Assembly: GCA_017477005.1 (NCBI GenBank)
Contig: JAFUXY010000298.1
Span: 1 to 13,419 of the forward strand
From: Lachnospiraceae bacterium
GTDB lineage: Bacteria > Bacillota > Clostridia > Lachnospirales > Lachnospiraceae
Length of the DNA: 13,419 nucleotides
Reading direction: 5' to 3'
The position numbers and the translations under genes were made by a program. The notes under the pieces were generated by a model, which was not told where the DNA came from, made no database searches, and saw only the letters and a list, made by a program, of their open reading frames with translations. This document shows positions 1-7,068 of the stretch, piece by piece. Each line of letters starts with the position of its first letter. The first letter of the stretch is position 1.

Positions 1-2198
1 CATCGGGCGGTATTACGATCAGTGGCGGCACCGTCAACATCGACACAACGGGCGCGGGATTCAAAGCAAACGGCGTATTCGACACAGAGCATTATACGGC
101 CACTTCTTCGGGAGTCTATATCATTGGCAGCCCGGACGATGCTATCCATTCCGACAATTCACTCTCCATTACAGGAGGAAACCTTTCGATCGCTGCGTCT
201 GCCGATGCGCTGACTGCGGCAAAGGATTTGTTGATTACCGGTATGCCTTCTATCAGTGTCAAGAGCTGCTATGAAGGAATCGAAGGGGGACATATTGAAA
301 TCGGGGAAAGCGGTTCCGCAGTGGGCCCGACGATCGTGATTTGCTCCCATGATGATGGTATCAATGCCTCTTCTCATACAGTGAGCTATGCCTATGACGA
401 TGAAACGGAACGGACATATTTGAAAAAATCTGTCCTACGAGGTCGAAATACCTGTTCCATATTTAGCGGCAGTGTAGAGATCGATATCAACAGCACCGAA
501 GTGCAAAACGTGAAATTGGCTGACAGTTCTATTGATTACGCAGCTTCCGGCAATGGGATCCATTGCGATGGGAGCCTCGATATTGAAGGCGGAACGGTTT
601 TCATCTATGGTCAATCTGCGGGAGAGAACAGCCCGATTGATGCTGACGGTGGCTTCAGGCTCGGCAAAAATGGCAGAGTGTTGGCTGCAGGTTGCGATTT
701 GAATAATCAGACAACTCCGTCCACCGGAAGCGGCGCCTTTCTTGCTTATACTGGTTCTGAAGCATCTGTGGTAGCTATGACTGCTCCGACTCCGTCTGCG
801 AAATCCGGCGAAGAATCTTCGCAGAGCGGGGGGCAGATCAGCAAAAACAGCTTTGGTTCGACCAATGGTCAAGATCAAGATTTGGAAGAAACGGAAGATT
901 CCCCCATAGCCACCAGTATTCCGGCTGGGACATACTTCAAAGTAGCAGACGGAGCCGAAAACACTCTGATCTCGAAGCAGTTGCCCCATGAAAGTACCTA
1001 TGTATTTTATGCTTCACCAAAGTTGGTGAAAGATTCAACCTACTTTATTTCTACCTCGGAGAAAACCGAAGTAGTGGAGGCCATTGACGAAGAGATTTCT
1101 ATTCCTTCCATTGCAAATGCAAAGGTTTCCGGTGTGCCAAAGAAGGAAGCGTACACTGGAGAGGAGATTGAGCCGTCCGTGGTCGTGCAGCTCGATTCAA
1201 AAACTCTGAAAGAAGATACGGACTATACGGTCACATACAAGGACAATGTCGAGATAGGAGATGCGACCGTTTACATTACTGGAATCGATCGTTTTAGTGG
1301 TCGCATCACCAAAACGTTTCCTATTGTTGAATCAAAGAACAACGATGCGGATATCGACAGTGAGGAAGACGAAGACAGCAGCAGCGATAGCGATGACGAA
1401 AGTACGGACGAAGAAAGCTCCGATAAAAGCAGCGGAGAAAAGTCGATTTCAAGCGCGACCATTTCCGGCGTGCCGGTAGAGGCTACTTTTGCTGGGAAAG
1501 CGATTACACCGAAAATTACCGTGGCCTATGGCTCGAAAAAACTGACACAAGATACACATTATACTGTTTCCTACAAGAGCAATACCAATGTAGGAACCGC
1601 TACCATCGAGATTTCCGGAAAAGAATCAGGGGGATACACTGGTTCTGTTTCGAAAACTTTCTCGATTGTACCCAAGGAAGTGACACCTACCGTGACTCTT
1701 TCGCAAAAGGCGTTTGTCTACGATGGATCCGTGAAGCAACCTTCTTTGTCGGTTGAAGTCAACTCTACAAAAATAACGACATCCGCAGACAAACCAGCCT
1801 ATTATACGGCTACCTATGCAAAGGGGTGCAAGAAAGCGGGTGTTTATACAGTAAAAGTATCCTTGAAGGGAAATTTCAGCGGAAGCCAAACAGTCTCCTT
1901 TGTGATCAAACCCAAGGCAACGGCCTTGTCTACGGTATCTGCTGGCACAGCGGCTTTTACAGCAGAGTGGGACAGCCAGAAGGAGCAAACCAGCGGTTAT
2001 GAGCTCCAATATTCTCTGGATCGCGGGTTTGGTACAGCGGAGACAATTCAGATTCAAGATCCTTCCGCAGTGAGACAAGAGGTTCCTGAATTGGAAAGCG
2101 AAAAAACGTATTTTGTCCGGATTCGCTGTTTCAAAAATACGGATCAAGGAACCTGTTATAGCGATTGGAGCGACATCGCCGCAGTCAGAACAAATTAG
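1..2198 (+). CDS. Secreted carbohydrate-binding (Cthe_2159-like) protein with Ig-like and Fn3 modules, 5'-truncated
   Basis: The frame is open from base 3 to a TAG at 2196–2198, so the gene starts before the window; the TTG at 228 is not a real start. The first ~260 residues carry short beta-helix repeats (SGGITISGGTVNI, DDAIHSDNSLSITGG, GNGIHCDGSLDIEGGTVFI) typical of the Cthe_2159 / DUF4353 carbohydrate-binding family. Next come Ig-like repeats at about 1102–1329 and 1447–1680, both with the D-T-x-YTVxYK … G-x-A-T … TKTF pattern, separated by an acidic Ser/Asp/Glu linker (about 1333–1440). A third, more divergent Ig-like module spans about 1681–1917. The C-terminus (about 1918–2195) is fibronectin III-like (YELQYSLDRGF … YFVRIRCF). 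The role is inferred to be extracellular glycan binding or adhesion. No catalytic domain, sortase motif or SLH repeat is seen in the visible part. No clear terminator follows. Confidence 0.85.
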   Translation, partial: SGGITISGGTVNIDTTGAGFKANGVFDTEHYTATSSGVYIIGSPDDAIHSDNSLSITGGNLSIAASADALTAAKDLLITGMPSISVKSCYEGIEGGHIEIGESGSAVGPTIVICSHDDGINASSHTVSYAYDDETERTYLKKSVLRGRNTCSIFSGSVEIDINSTEVQNVKLADSSIDYAASGNGIHCDGSLDIEGGTVFIYGQSAGENSPIDADGGFRLGKNGRVLAAGCDLNNQTTPSTGSGAFLAYTGSEASVVAMTAPTPSAKSGEESSQSGGQISKNSFGSTNGQDQDLEETEDSPIATSIPAGTYFKVADGAENTLISKQLPHESTYVFYASPKLVKDSTYFISTSEKTEVVEAIDEEISIPSIANAKVSGVPKKEAYTGEEIEPSVVVQLDSKTLKEDTDYTVTYKDNVEIGDATVYITGIDRFSGRITKTFPIVESKNNDADIDSEEDEDSSSDSDDESTDEESSDKSSGEKSISSATISGVPVEATFAGKAITPKITVAYGSKKLTQDTHYTVSYKSNTNVGTATIEISGKESGGYTGSVSKTFSIVPKEVTPTVTLSQKAFVYDGSVKQPSLSVEVNSTKITTSADKPAYYTATYAKGCKKAGVYTVKVSLKGNFSGSQTVSFVIKPKATALSTVSAGTAAFTAEWDSQKEQTSGYELQYSLDRGFGTAETIQIQDPSAVRQEVPELESEKTYFVRIRCFKNTDQGTCYSDWSDIAAVRTN

Positions 2199-2286
2199 AT
2201 TGGTAAAATCCGTTGCTATTTGTGGCTTGAGAATAAAAATGACCCTGAAAACGCTGACGGATTCCAAGAACGATTGCATATATCAC

Positions 2287-2316
2287 TTGACAATACAAGA
2301 TAGGTTTTGATATACT
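2287..2316 (+). promoter_or_regulatory. Sigma-A promoter of the rplU operon
   Basis: TTGACA at 2287–2292, an 18-nt spacer, then TATACT at 2311–2316. Transcription should start near 2323, giving a leader of about 95 nt before the rplU ATG. This is the best promoter match upstream of the ribosomal cluster. Confidence 0.8.
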
Positions 2317-2322
2317 TCATTA

Positions 2323-2419
2323 GTATGCGTGAAAGACGCATGGGAGTACGCGCGGCGAGGTCTTGTAAGCGAATCCAAGCGGGTTTGCGCCAAAGCCGGC
2401 GAAAATAGAGGAGGATAGT
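2323..2419 (+). ncRNA. Structured 5' leader of rplU (candidate L21 leader)
   Basis: The predicted leader contains two local hairpins. One is 2325–2330 with 2336–2341 (ATGCGT/ACGCAT, perfect 6 bp, 5-nt loop). The other is 2369–2376 with 2381–2388 (8 bp including G-U pairs, 4-nt loop), possibly enclosed by CGGC 2353–2356 with GCCG 2395–2398. Autoregulatory L21 leaders are known upstream of rplU in Bacillota. I recognise position and structure, not a family consensus, so the assignment is tentative. Confidence 0.45.
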
Positions 2420-2728
2420 ATGTACGCAATTATTGCAACAGGCGGCAAGCAGTACAAGGTGGCCGAGGGTGATCTTGTTTGGGTCGAGAAGCTGCCGGGA
2501 GAAGTTGGCGATTCTGTGACGTTTGACCAGGTGCTTGTGGTGAGCGGAGACGACTTCAAGGTAGGTGAGCCTATGATCGCAGGAGCATCCGTAGAAGCTA
2601 CCATTGAAGCGCAGAAACGGGACAAGAAAGTGATTGTTTATCGCTACAAGCCCAAAAAAGGATACCACAAGAAGAATGGCCATAGACAAAGCTACACCAG
2701 CGTCAAGATTACAAAGATCAACGCTTAG
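2420..2728 (+). CDS. rplU: 50S ribosomal protein L21
   Basis: The 102-residue protein has the normal L21 length and start ([18 protein letters not shown]) and the conserved C-terminal basic segment ([17 protein letters not shown]) that contacts 23S rRNA. An AGAGGAGG ribosome binding site lies just upstream of the ATG. It is the first gene of the ribosomal cluster and is followed after 9 nt by the L27-processing protease gene. Expression is likely controlled by the promoter at 2287–2316 and perhaps by the structured leader. Confidence 0.98.
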   Translation: MYAIIATGGKQYKVAEGDLVWVEKLPGEVGDSVTFDQVLVVSGDDFKVGEPMIAGASVEATIEAQKRDKKVIVYRYKPKKGYHKKNGHRQSYTSVKITKINA

Positions 2729-2737
2729 TTTTTCGCT

Positions 2738-3073
2738 ATGATCTCCATTACCATTTCAAAAACGCAGGGGGTGTACCGGCAGTTGTCCTGCAGCGGACAT
2801 GCGATGTACGACAAAAAAGGGCGGGACATTGTCTGTGCGGCGGCGAGTGTGTTGGTGATCAATACGCTCAACGCTATTGAAAAGCTGACCGATACGAAGG
2901 TAGTGGCTTCCTCTGATGCAACAAACGGAAATATTTTAGCGGTTTTTTCCGAGCCATTGGACGGCGGAGCCAGACTTTTGCTTGATGCTATGGTGATGGG
3001 GCTGGAAGAAATTAAACGACAATACGGAAAACGATACATCAGCTTTCAAGTCAGGGAGGTAGAATCATGTTGA
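2738..3073 (+). CDS. prp: Ribosomal-processing cysteine protease Prp (YsxB family)
   Basis: This 111-residue protein matches the YsxB/Prp family found between L21 and L27 genes in Bacillota. Prp removes the N-terminal extension of L27 before the protein functions in the ribosome. The expected catalytic pair is visible: His21 in the SGHA motif and Cys33 in DIVCAA, with the conserved segment [18 protein letters not shown] after it. Its last bases overlap the start of rpmA by 7 nt (ATGTTGA), which suggests translational coupling. Its likely substrate, an extended L27, is encoded next door, so enzyme and substrate support each other's assignment. Confidence 0.93.
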   Translation: MISITISKTQGVYRQLSCSGHAMYDKKGRDIVCAAASVLVINTLNAIEKLTDTKVVASSDATNGNILAVFSEPLDGGARLLLDAMVMGLEEIKRQYGKRYISFQVREVESC

Positions 3074-3357
3074 AATTAGATCTTCAATTTTTCGCACATA
3101 AAAAAGGAATGGGTTCCACCAAGAATGGACGCGATTCCAAATCCAAGCGGTTGGGTGCCAAAAGAGCAGACGGGCAGTTTATTACTGCGGGCAGTGTGAT
3201 CTATCGTCAGAGAGGCACGAAGATTCATCCGGGAATCAATGTTGGCCGTGGCGGAGACGATACTTTGTTTGCCAAGGAAGACGGTATCCTGCGTTTCGAG
3301 CACAAAGGGCGCGACAGAAAGCAGGCCTCGGTCTATCCTGTAGCGGCTGCAGAATAA
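3067..3357 (+). CDS. rpmA: 50S ribosomal protein L27 with Prp-cleavable N-terminal extension
   Basis: The 96-residue protein begins with MLKLDLQFF followed by [15 protein letters not shown], the L27 N-terminus that reaches the peptidyl-transferase centre. The leading MLKLDLQFF is the Bacillota-type extension. By analogy to the studied Staphylococcus system, Prp should cut after the Phe pair to expose AHKKG. The remaining protein shows usual L27 segments ([29 protein letters not shown] and [14 protein letters not shown]). The start overlaps prp by 7 nt and has AGGGAGG upstream at about 3053–3059. Confidence 0.98.
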   Translation: MLKLDLQFFAHKKGMGSTKNGRDSKSKRLGAKRADGQFITAGSVIYRQRGTKIHPGINVGRGGDDTLFAKEDGILRFEHKGRDRKQASVYPVAAAE

Positions 3358-3407
3358 GAATCTTTTGATCAAGGAAGTGCTTGGATCAGTATTTCCAGAG
3401 GATAATG

Positions 3408-3490
3408 AAACCCGGTTTTTCGTATCGTTAGGAGCCCGAATCAATTTTGGGGAGGTTCCTTTGTATTGATGCCTGAAGCCGGGTTTTTCT
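3408..3490 (+). terminator. Possible structured attenuator or terminator between rpmA and obg
   Basis: AAACCCGG at 3408–3415 is fully complementary to CCGGGTTT at 3479–3486, and the latter runs into a T-rich stretch. The 63-nt loop holds an inner stem: AGGAGCC 3430–3436 with GGTTCCT 3454–3460, including one G-U pair. This could be a partial terminator that lowers obg expression relative to rpmA, or simply a structured leader. The loop is long, so confidence is low. Confidence 0.35.
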
Positions 3491-3509
3491 TAAAGAAACA
3501 GAGGTTTTT

Positions 3510-4790
3510 ATGTTTGCGGATCAAGCAAAAATTATCATTCGCTCTGGGAAGGGCGGAAATGGACATGTCAGCTTCCGCAGGGAAAAATATGTTCCCAATG
3601 GAGGGCCGGATGGAGGCGATGGCGGCAAGGGCGGCGACATTATCTTTGAAGTTGATTCGAGAGTCAATCACCTTTCCGATTTCAGACATCGGCGAAAATT
3701 CGCTGCACAGTCCGGCGAAGAGGGTGGCAAAAGCCGACGCCATGGGAAAAGCGGCGAAGATCTGGTGCTAAAGGTACCGGCAGGGACGATTATCCGGGAT
3801 GCCGAGCAGGGTCGCGTGATAGCGGATCTTTCAGGGGACAACACCAGAGTCGTCGTGTTGAAAGGGGGCCGCGGGGGGCTGGGCAATCAGCATTTTGCAA
3901 CCAGTCGCATGCAGGCTCCGCGATATGCACAGCCTGGCGGGGAAGCGGTTGAAATCGAGGTTCTGCTGGAGCTTAAGACTTTGGCGGATGTGGGTTTGAT
4001 TGGCTTTCCGAATGTGGGAAAATCTACGCTTTTGTCCCGGTTGACAAACGCGAGGCCCAAGGTGGCGAATTACCATTTTACCACCTTGAATCCTGTATTG
4101 GGCGTTGTCGATCTTCCAGATGGCGAAGGCTTTGTGGTGGCGGATATCCCTGGACTCATCGAGGGAGCGGCTGAGGGCGCAGGACTCGGACATGATTTTT
4201 TGCGACATATTGAACGCACCAAAGTCCTTGTCCATCTGGTGGACGGCGCTTCTACGGAGGGACGCGATCCCATCGAGGATATCCAAGCGATTGACGCAGA
4301 GCTTGCTTCTTTTTCAAAGACACTATTAGACAAACCCCAGATTTTGGTATGCAACAAGTTGGATGCTCTGGCTGACCAAGGCAGCGAAATACTGGAAACG
4401 GTTCGCCAGGCCTTTCCGGAACGAAAGGTGTTTGGCATTTCTGCTGTGAGCGGTCAGGGAGTCGAAGAACTTCTGTATGAAATCGCCGAAATGGTGAAGA
4501 GTCAGGATTCTGGGATTATTACTTTTGACGCAGAATTTGATCCTATGGAAGAGGCCGTGATCCAGGAGTCGTTAGTCAATGTAGAAAAAGCCGGGGAGGG
4601 AACCTTCCTCGTCTACGGACCCAAAATCGACAAAATGCTTGGATATACCAATCTGGAATCTGAGAAAGGTTATGCTTTCTTCCAAAAATACTTAAAAGAA
4701 CAGGGAATCGAACGTCAACTCATCGATCTGGGCATTCAGGACGGCGATACTGTGCAAATCTATGAGATGGCGTTTGAATATTACGCATAG
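3510..4790 (+). CDS. obg: GTPase ObgE/CgtA
   Basis: The 426-residue protein has the three-part Obg architecture. Residues 1 to about 158 are the glycine-rich Obg fold (GKGGNGHVSFRREKYVPNGG, GGRGGLGNQHFATS). The G domain carries G1 GFPNVGKST (165–173), G3 DIPGL (212–216), G4 NKLD (282–285) and G5 SAVSG (311–315). Residues about 340–426 are the C-terminal OCT domain ending in the usual acidic/Tyr-rich tail. Obg GTPases act in late 50S subunit assembly and stringent-response signalling. The start at 3510 is the conserved MFADQAKI; its ribosome binding site (AGAGG) is modest. It lies 12 nt before yhbY. Confidence 0.97.
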   Translation: MFADQAKIIIRSGKGGNGHVSFRREKYVPNGGPDGGDGGKGGDIIFEVDSRVNHLSDFRHRRKFAAQSGEEGGKSRRHGKSGEDLVLKVPAGTIIRDAEQGRVIADLSGDNTRVVVLKGGRGGLGNQHFATSRMQAPRYAQPGGEAVEIEVLLELKTLADVGLIGFPNVGKSTLLSRLTNARPKVANYHFTTLNPVLGVVDLPDGEGFVVADIPGLIEGAAEGAGLGHDFLRHIERTKVLVHLVDGASTEGRDPIEDIQAIDAELASFSKTLLDKPQILVCNKLDALADQGSEILETVRQAFPERKVFGISAVSGQGVEELLYEIAEMVKSQDSGIITFDAEFDPMEEAVIQESLVNVEKAGEGTFLVYGPKIDKMLGYTNLESEKGYAFFQKYLKEQGIERQLIDLGIQDGDTVQIYEMAFEYYA

Positions 4791-4802
4791 AGGTGAAACA
4801 AG

Positions 4803-5108
4803 ATGACCAACAAACAACGCGCTTTTTTGTCTTCTTTGGCTTCCAAAGAACCGGCCATCCTTTCCATCGGAAAGGCGGATCTGACGCCGGAAATTGTCGA
4901 AGCCTGCAGCGAGGCCTTAGCAAAGCGGGAATTGATTAAAATATCTGTATTAAAGAATTGCTTTTCGGATCCAAATGAAATTGCCGATACCTTGGCCGGT
5001 CGCACCCGTTCTCAAGTCGTTCGTGTGATTGGAAAAAAGATAATCCTGTACAAACCGGCGGAAAAGCCCGTGATCGAGCTGCCGCCTGATAAGAAGAAAA
5101 ATCGCTGA
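4803..5108 (+). CDS. yhbY: CRM-domain RNA-binding protein YhbY
   Basis: This 101-residue protein matches the YhbY family, a single CRM domain that binds pre-50S particles during ribosome assembly. Recognisable parts are the start TNKQRAFL, the GKADLTPEIVEA segment corresponding to the family's GKxGLT motif, the KRELIKISVL strand, and the ending RSQVVRVIGKKIILY. Length and position between obg and nadD fit the conserved Bacillota cluster. The gene starts 12 nt after obg with AGAGGTG as ribosome binding site and ends 5 nt before nadD, so it is very probably co-transcribed. Confidence 0.93.
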   Translation: MTNKQRAFLSSLASKEPAILSIGKADLTPEIVEACSEALAKRELIKISVLKNCFSDPNEIADTLAGRTRSQVVRVIGKKIILYKPAEKPVIELPPDKKKNR

Positions 5109-5113
5109 AAATT

Positions 5114-5551
5114 ATGGCAAAAATTGGAATTTTTGGAGGAACCTTCAGCCCCATACACAATGGGCATTTGTATATCGCAAGGACAGCAAGGGAAGAGCTT
5201 GATCTGGATGAAGTCTGGTGGATTGTCGCGGGGGATCCCCCACACAAGAATGCAGAGGTAATCAGCCGTGTTCCGCGGTTTGCTATGTGTCAATTGTCGC
5301 TGGCTCACGAACCCGGTCAAGTGCCGAAGGACTTTGAAATGTTTCGGTCCAAGCCTTGTTATACCTATGAGCTTCTCGAATGGATGAAGGAACAATTCTC
5401 GGAGCATGACTATTATTTTATCATGGGAGAGGATTCTTTGAATCTATTTGAGCAGTGGGTGCATCCGAAACGGATCGCCCGGGTCGTGTCGTTGGTCGTA
5501 GCCATTCGCGGAAAGAAATCGCACTTGGAAGAGCTGCAGAAAACGGCGTAA
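5114..5551 (+). CDS. nadD: Nicotinate-nucleotide adenylyltransferase, N-terminal part, cut by in-frame TAA
   Basis: The 145 residues show the nucleotidyltransferase signature GGTFSPIHNGH (residues 8–18, with catalytic-type His15 and His18) and the typical middle segment YYFIMGEDSLNLFEQWVHP. NadD makes deamido-NAD from nicotinate mononucleotide and ATP. The frame stops at TAA 5549–5551, about 40–50 residues short of a usual NadD. The missing C-terminus, including the ISSTDLR nucleotide-binding motif (5609–5629), follows in the same frame directly after the stop. The product is therefore probably inactive by itself unless the stop is a sequence error, is read through, or the downstream piece complements it. 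Treat as a broken gene or split gene. Confidence 0.85.
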   Translation: MAKIGIFGGTFSPIHNGHLYIARTAREELDLDEVWWIVAGDPPHKNAEVISRVPRFAMCQLSLAHEPGQVPKDFEMFRSKPCYTYELLEWMKEQFSEHDYYFIMGEDSLNLFEQWVHPKRIARVVSLVVAIRGKKSHLEELQKTA

Positions 5552-5578
5552 CGAGTTCAAAATAAATTCCACACCAAG

Positions 5579-6325
5579 GTGCATCTGCTGCATACAAAAG
5601 AGGTACCCATTTCATCCACCGATCTTCGCAAACGGATTGCGAACCAAAAATCCATTTCAGGGATGGTGCCACCGGAGGCGGAAGAGTACATTACCTCTCA
5701 TGAGCTGTATCAAAAGCTGTCGGAAACGTCAATCAATCTCCCCAAGCTGATGGAGAAGTTGGAAAGCAAATTGAAGCCCGGCCGTTATCGCCATACGATC
5801 GGAGTCATGGAGACGGCTGCCAATCTGGCGCTGCGGTATTGTATGCCAATGGAGAAGCTGCGGATTGCAGGACTTCTTCATGACTGCGCCAAATGTTTTG
5901 ACAACAAGGAACTGTTGGCACGGTGCAAAAAATATAATTTGCCGGTTTCTAAAGCAGAGAAACGTTCTCCGCATCTGCTTCATGCCAAGGTGGGAGCGTA
6001 TCTTGCGGAACACGAATACGGTATTTCGGATCCTGCCATTTTGCAGGCGATCCGTTTACACACGACCGGCGCGCCGGATATGAGCCTGACGGAGCAGATC
6101 GTGTTTGTGGCGGATTATATTGAGCCCAATCGAAACCGGGCAAAACGGCTTGACGAGATTCGCCATATGGTCTATATGGATTTGGATATGGGCACGCTGA
6201 TGATTTTGGAGGATACGATTGCGTATTTGAAGGAAAAGGGCGATCCGCTCGATGAAACGACGGAGGAAACGTACCATTTTTATAAGGCGAAGGTCGAGCA
6301 GGCCATCTCTGACAGGGTGCAATAG
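5579..6325 (+). CDS. yqeK: NadD C-terminal remnant joined to YqeK-type HD-domain Ap4A hydrolase
   Basis: The frame is the same as that of nadD and is open from the codon after TAA 5549–5551 to TAG 6323–6325. The first ~50 codons are the NadD C-terminus (VHLLHTKEVPISSTDLRKRI, then VPPEAEEYI). From about 5745 the sequence is YqeK: RHTIGVMETA, the HD pair in LLHDCAK (His-Asp at 5879–5884), HLLHAKVGAYLAE, and VADYIEPNR. YqeK proteins are HD-domain symmetrical diadenosine tetraphosphate hydrolases. The first in-frame start is a GTG at 5579 with no good ribosome binding site; ATG codons further down, such as the one in KLMEKLESKL, would give a more normal YqeK length. The ancestral form was probably one NadD–YqeK fusion of about 402 residues. 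The exact translated start is uncertain. Confidence 0.85.
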   Translation: MHLLHTKEVPISSTDLRKRIANQKSISGMVPPEAEEYITSHELYQKLSETSINLPKLMEKLESKLKPGRYRHTIGVMETAANLALRYCMPMEKLRIAGLLHDCAKCFDNKELLARCKKYNLPVSKAEKRSPHLLHAKVGAYLAEHEYGISDPAILQAIRLHTTGAPDMSLTEQIVFVADYIEPNRNRAKRLDEIRHMVYMDLDMGTLMILEDTIAYLKEKGDPLDETTEETYHFYKAKVEQAISDRVQ

Positions 6326-6340
6326 GAACACTCTTAGGAG

Positions 6341-6489
6341 CTGTAAACAAATTAACTGAGCAGGTTGTGCAGAATTCTTCTTCGAGGTTGTAGGTCAAGA
6401 TGAGGGCACATAGCGGGCTATGTAACCGAATCTTGAGCTGCAAGATCGGAGAAGAAGGCAAGCAAGATGCTCAGATTAATTGTTTACAG
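6341..6489. repeat. 149-bp long inverted-repeat (hairpin) element in the yqeK–rsfS gap
   Basis: The ends form near-perfect 22-bp terminal inverted repeats: CTGTAAACAAATTAACTGAG begins the left one at 6341–6362 and its imperfect complement lies at 6468–6489. Complementarity continues inwards: TTCTTCTTCG against CGGAGAAGAA, TTGTAG with CTGCAA, TCAAGAT with ATCTTGA, and a perfect ACATAG-CGGG-CTATGT tip near 6409–6424. Nearly the whole element can fold into one hairpin with ~72-nt arms. It has no coding capacity. It resembles a MITE-like or REP-like insertion within the operon transcript. It is not the same family as the 141-bp elements found later. Confidence 0.75.
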
Positions 6490-6519
6490 ATCCTTATCAA
6501 CGAAAGGGAATGAAAGACT

Positions 6520-6876
6520 ATGGATCAAGAAAAAACCAGGGAACTGGTGAAAAAAATATATGAAGCATTGGATCAGAAAAAGGGGCAGGATATCCGCATT
6601 ATTGATATCCGGGACATCACGGTGGTGGCGGATTATTTTGTGATCGCATCCGCCAAAAATCCGCCGCAGATGTTGGCTCTGCAGGACGCCGTGGATGAGA
6701 TCATGTTCAAAAACGGCATTCAATCGAGGCAGATTGAAGGAAACAAAAATTCGACTTGGATTCTGATGGACTATGAGGATATCATCGTGCATATTTTTCT
6801 GTCTGAAGATCGCCTGTTCTATGATCTGGAGCGAATCTGGCAAGACGGCGTGCCGGTGTCTCCGGAGGAGTTTTAG
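6520..6876 (+). CDS. rsfS: Ribosomal silencing factor RsfS
   Basis: The 118-residue protein has the RsfS/DUF143 pattern: LDQKKGQDIRIIDIRDITVVADYFVIASAKNPPQ, then IEGNKNSTWILMDYEDIIVHIFLSEDRLFYDLERIW. RsfS binds L14 on the 50S subunit and blocks joining with 30S when nutrients are low. It is the last gene of the ribosomal cluster and is separated from yqeK by the 149-bp hairpin element, which lies in its probable leader. A purine-rich AAAGGGAA lies upstream of the ATG. A terminator follows at 6940–6980. Confidence 0.96.
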   Translation: MDQEKTRELVKKIYEALDQKKGQDIRIIDIRDITVVADYFVIASAKNPPQMLALQDAVDEIMFKNGIQSRQIEGNKNSTWILMDYEDIIVHIFLSEDRLFYDLERIWQDGVPVSPEEF

Positions 6877-6939
6877 GTAGGCTAAAGAAGCTTCGCAGTG
6901 AACGGCGGGGTAGTCTAAGTATTTTATCTATGAAAGAAT

Positions 6940-6980
6940 CGGCATAGTTGGAATACTATTTCCGGCTATGCCGTTTTGTT
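6940..6980 (+). terminator. Rho-independent terminator after rsfS
   Basis: CGGCATAG 6940–6947 pairs with CTATGCCG 6966–6973, with an inner GGAA/TTCC pair, followed by TTTTGTTTT. It closes the rplU–rsfS transcript. Confidence 0.85.
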
Positions 6981-6991
6981 TTGGGTAGGTG

Positions 6992-7045
6992 TTTTGCCTG
7001 TGGAAACGAAAAGTAGGCAAAAGTGTCACCAGTGGTGACACTTTT
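6992..7045 (+). promoter_or_regulatory. Overlapping inverted repeats in the leader of the DUF1016-type gene
   Basis: IR1 is TTTTGCCT 6992–6999 with AGGCAAAA 7015–7022. IR2 is AAAAGTGTCACC 7019–7030, loop AGT, GGTGACACTTTT 7034–7045, a perfect 12-bp stem followed by T residues. The two share AAAA at 7019–7022 and could form alternative structures. IR2 contains the 19-mer GTGTCACCAGTGGTGACAC that recurs inside the gene. It could be an operator, an attenuator or a terminator hairpin; the sequence does not decide. Confidence 0.5.
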
Positions 7046-7068
7046 TCAAAAATGAGGAAAATGTACAT

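Noticed and set aside
435..989. 184-codon − strand frame
   Set aside because: Antisense shadow of the carbohydrate-binding protein, with no motif or ribosome binding site.
5549..5551. Programmed recoding at the nadD stop
   Set aside because: The codon is TAA, not used for selenocysteine or pyrrolysine, and no stimulatory structure is evident; a nonsense mutation or sequence error is simpler.
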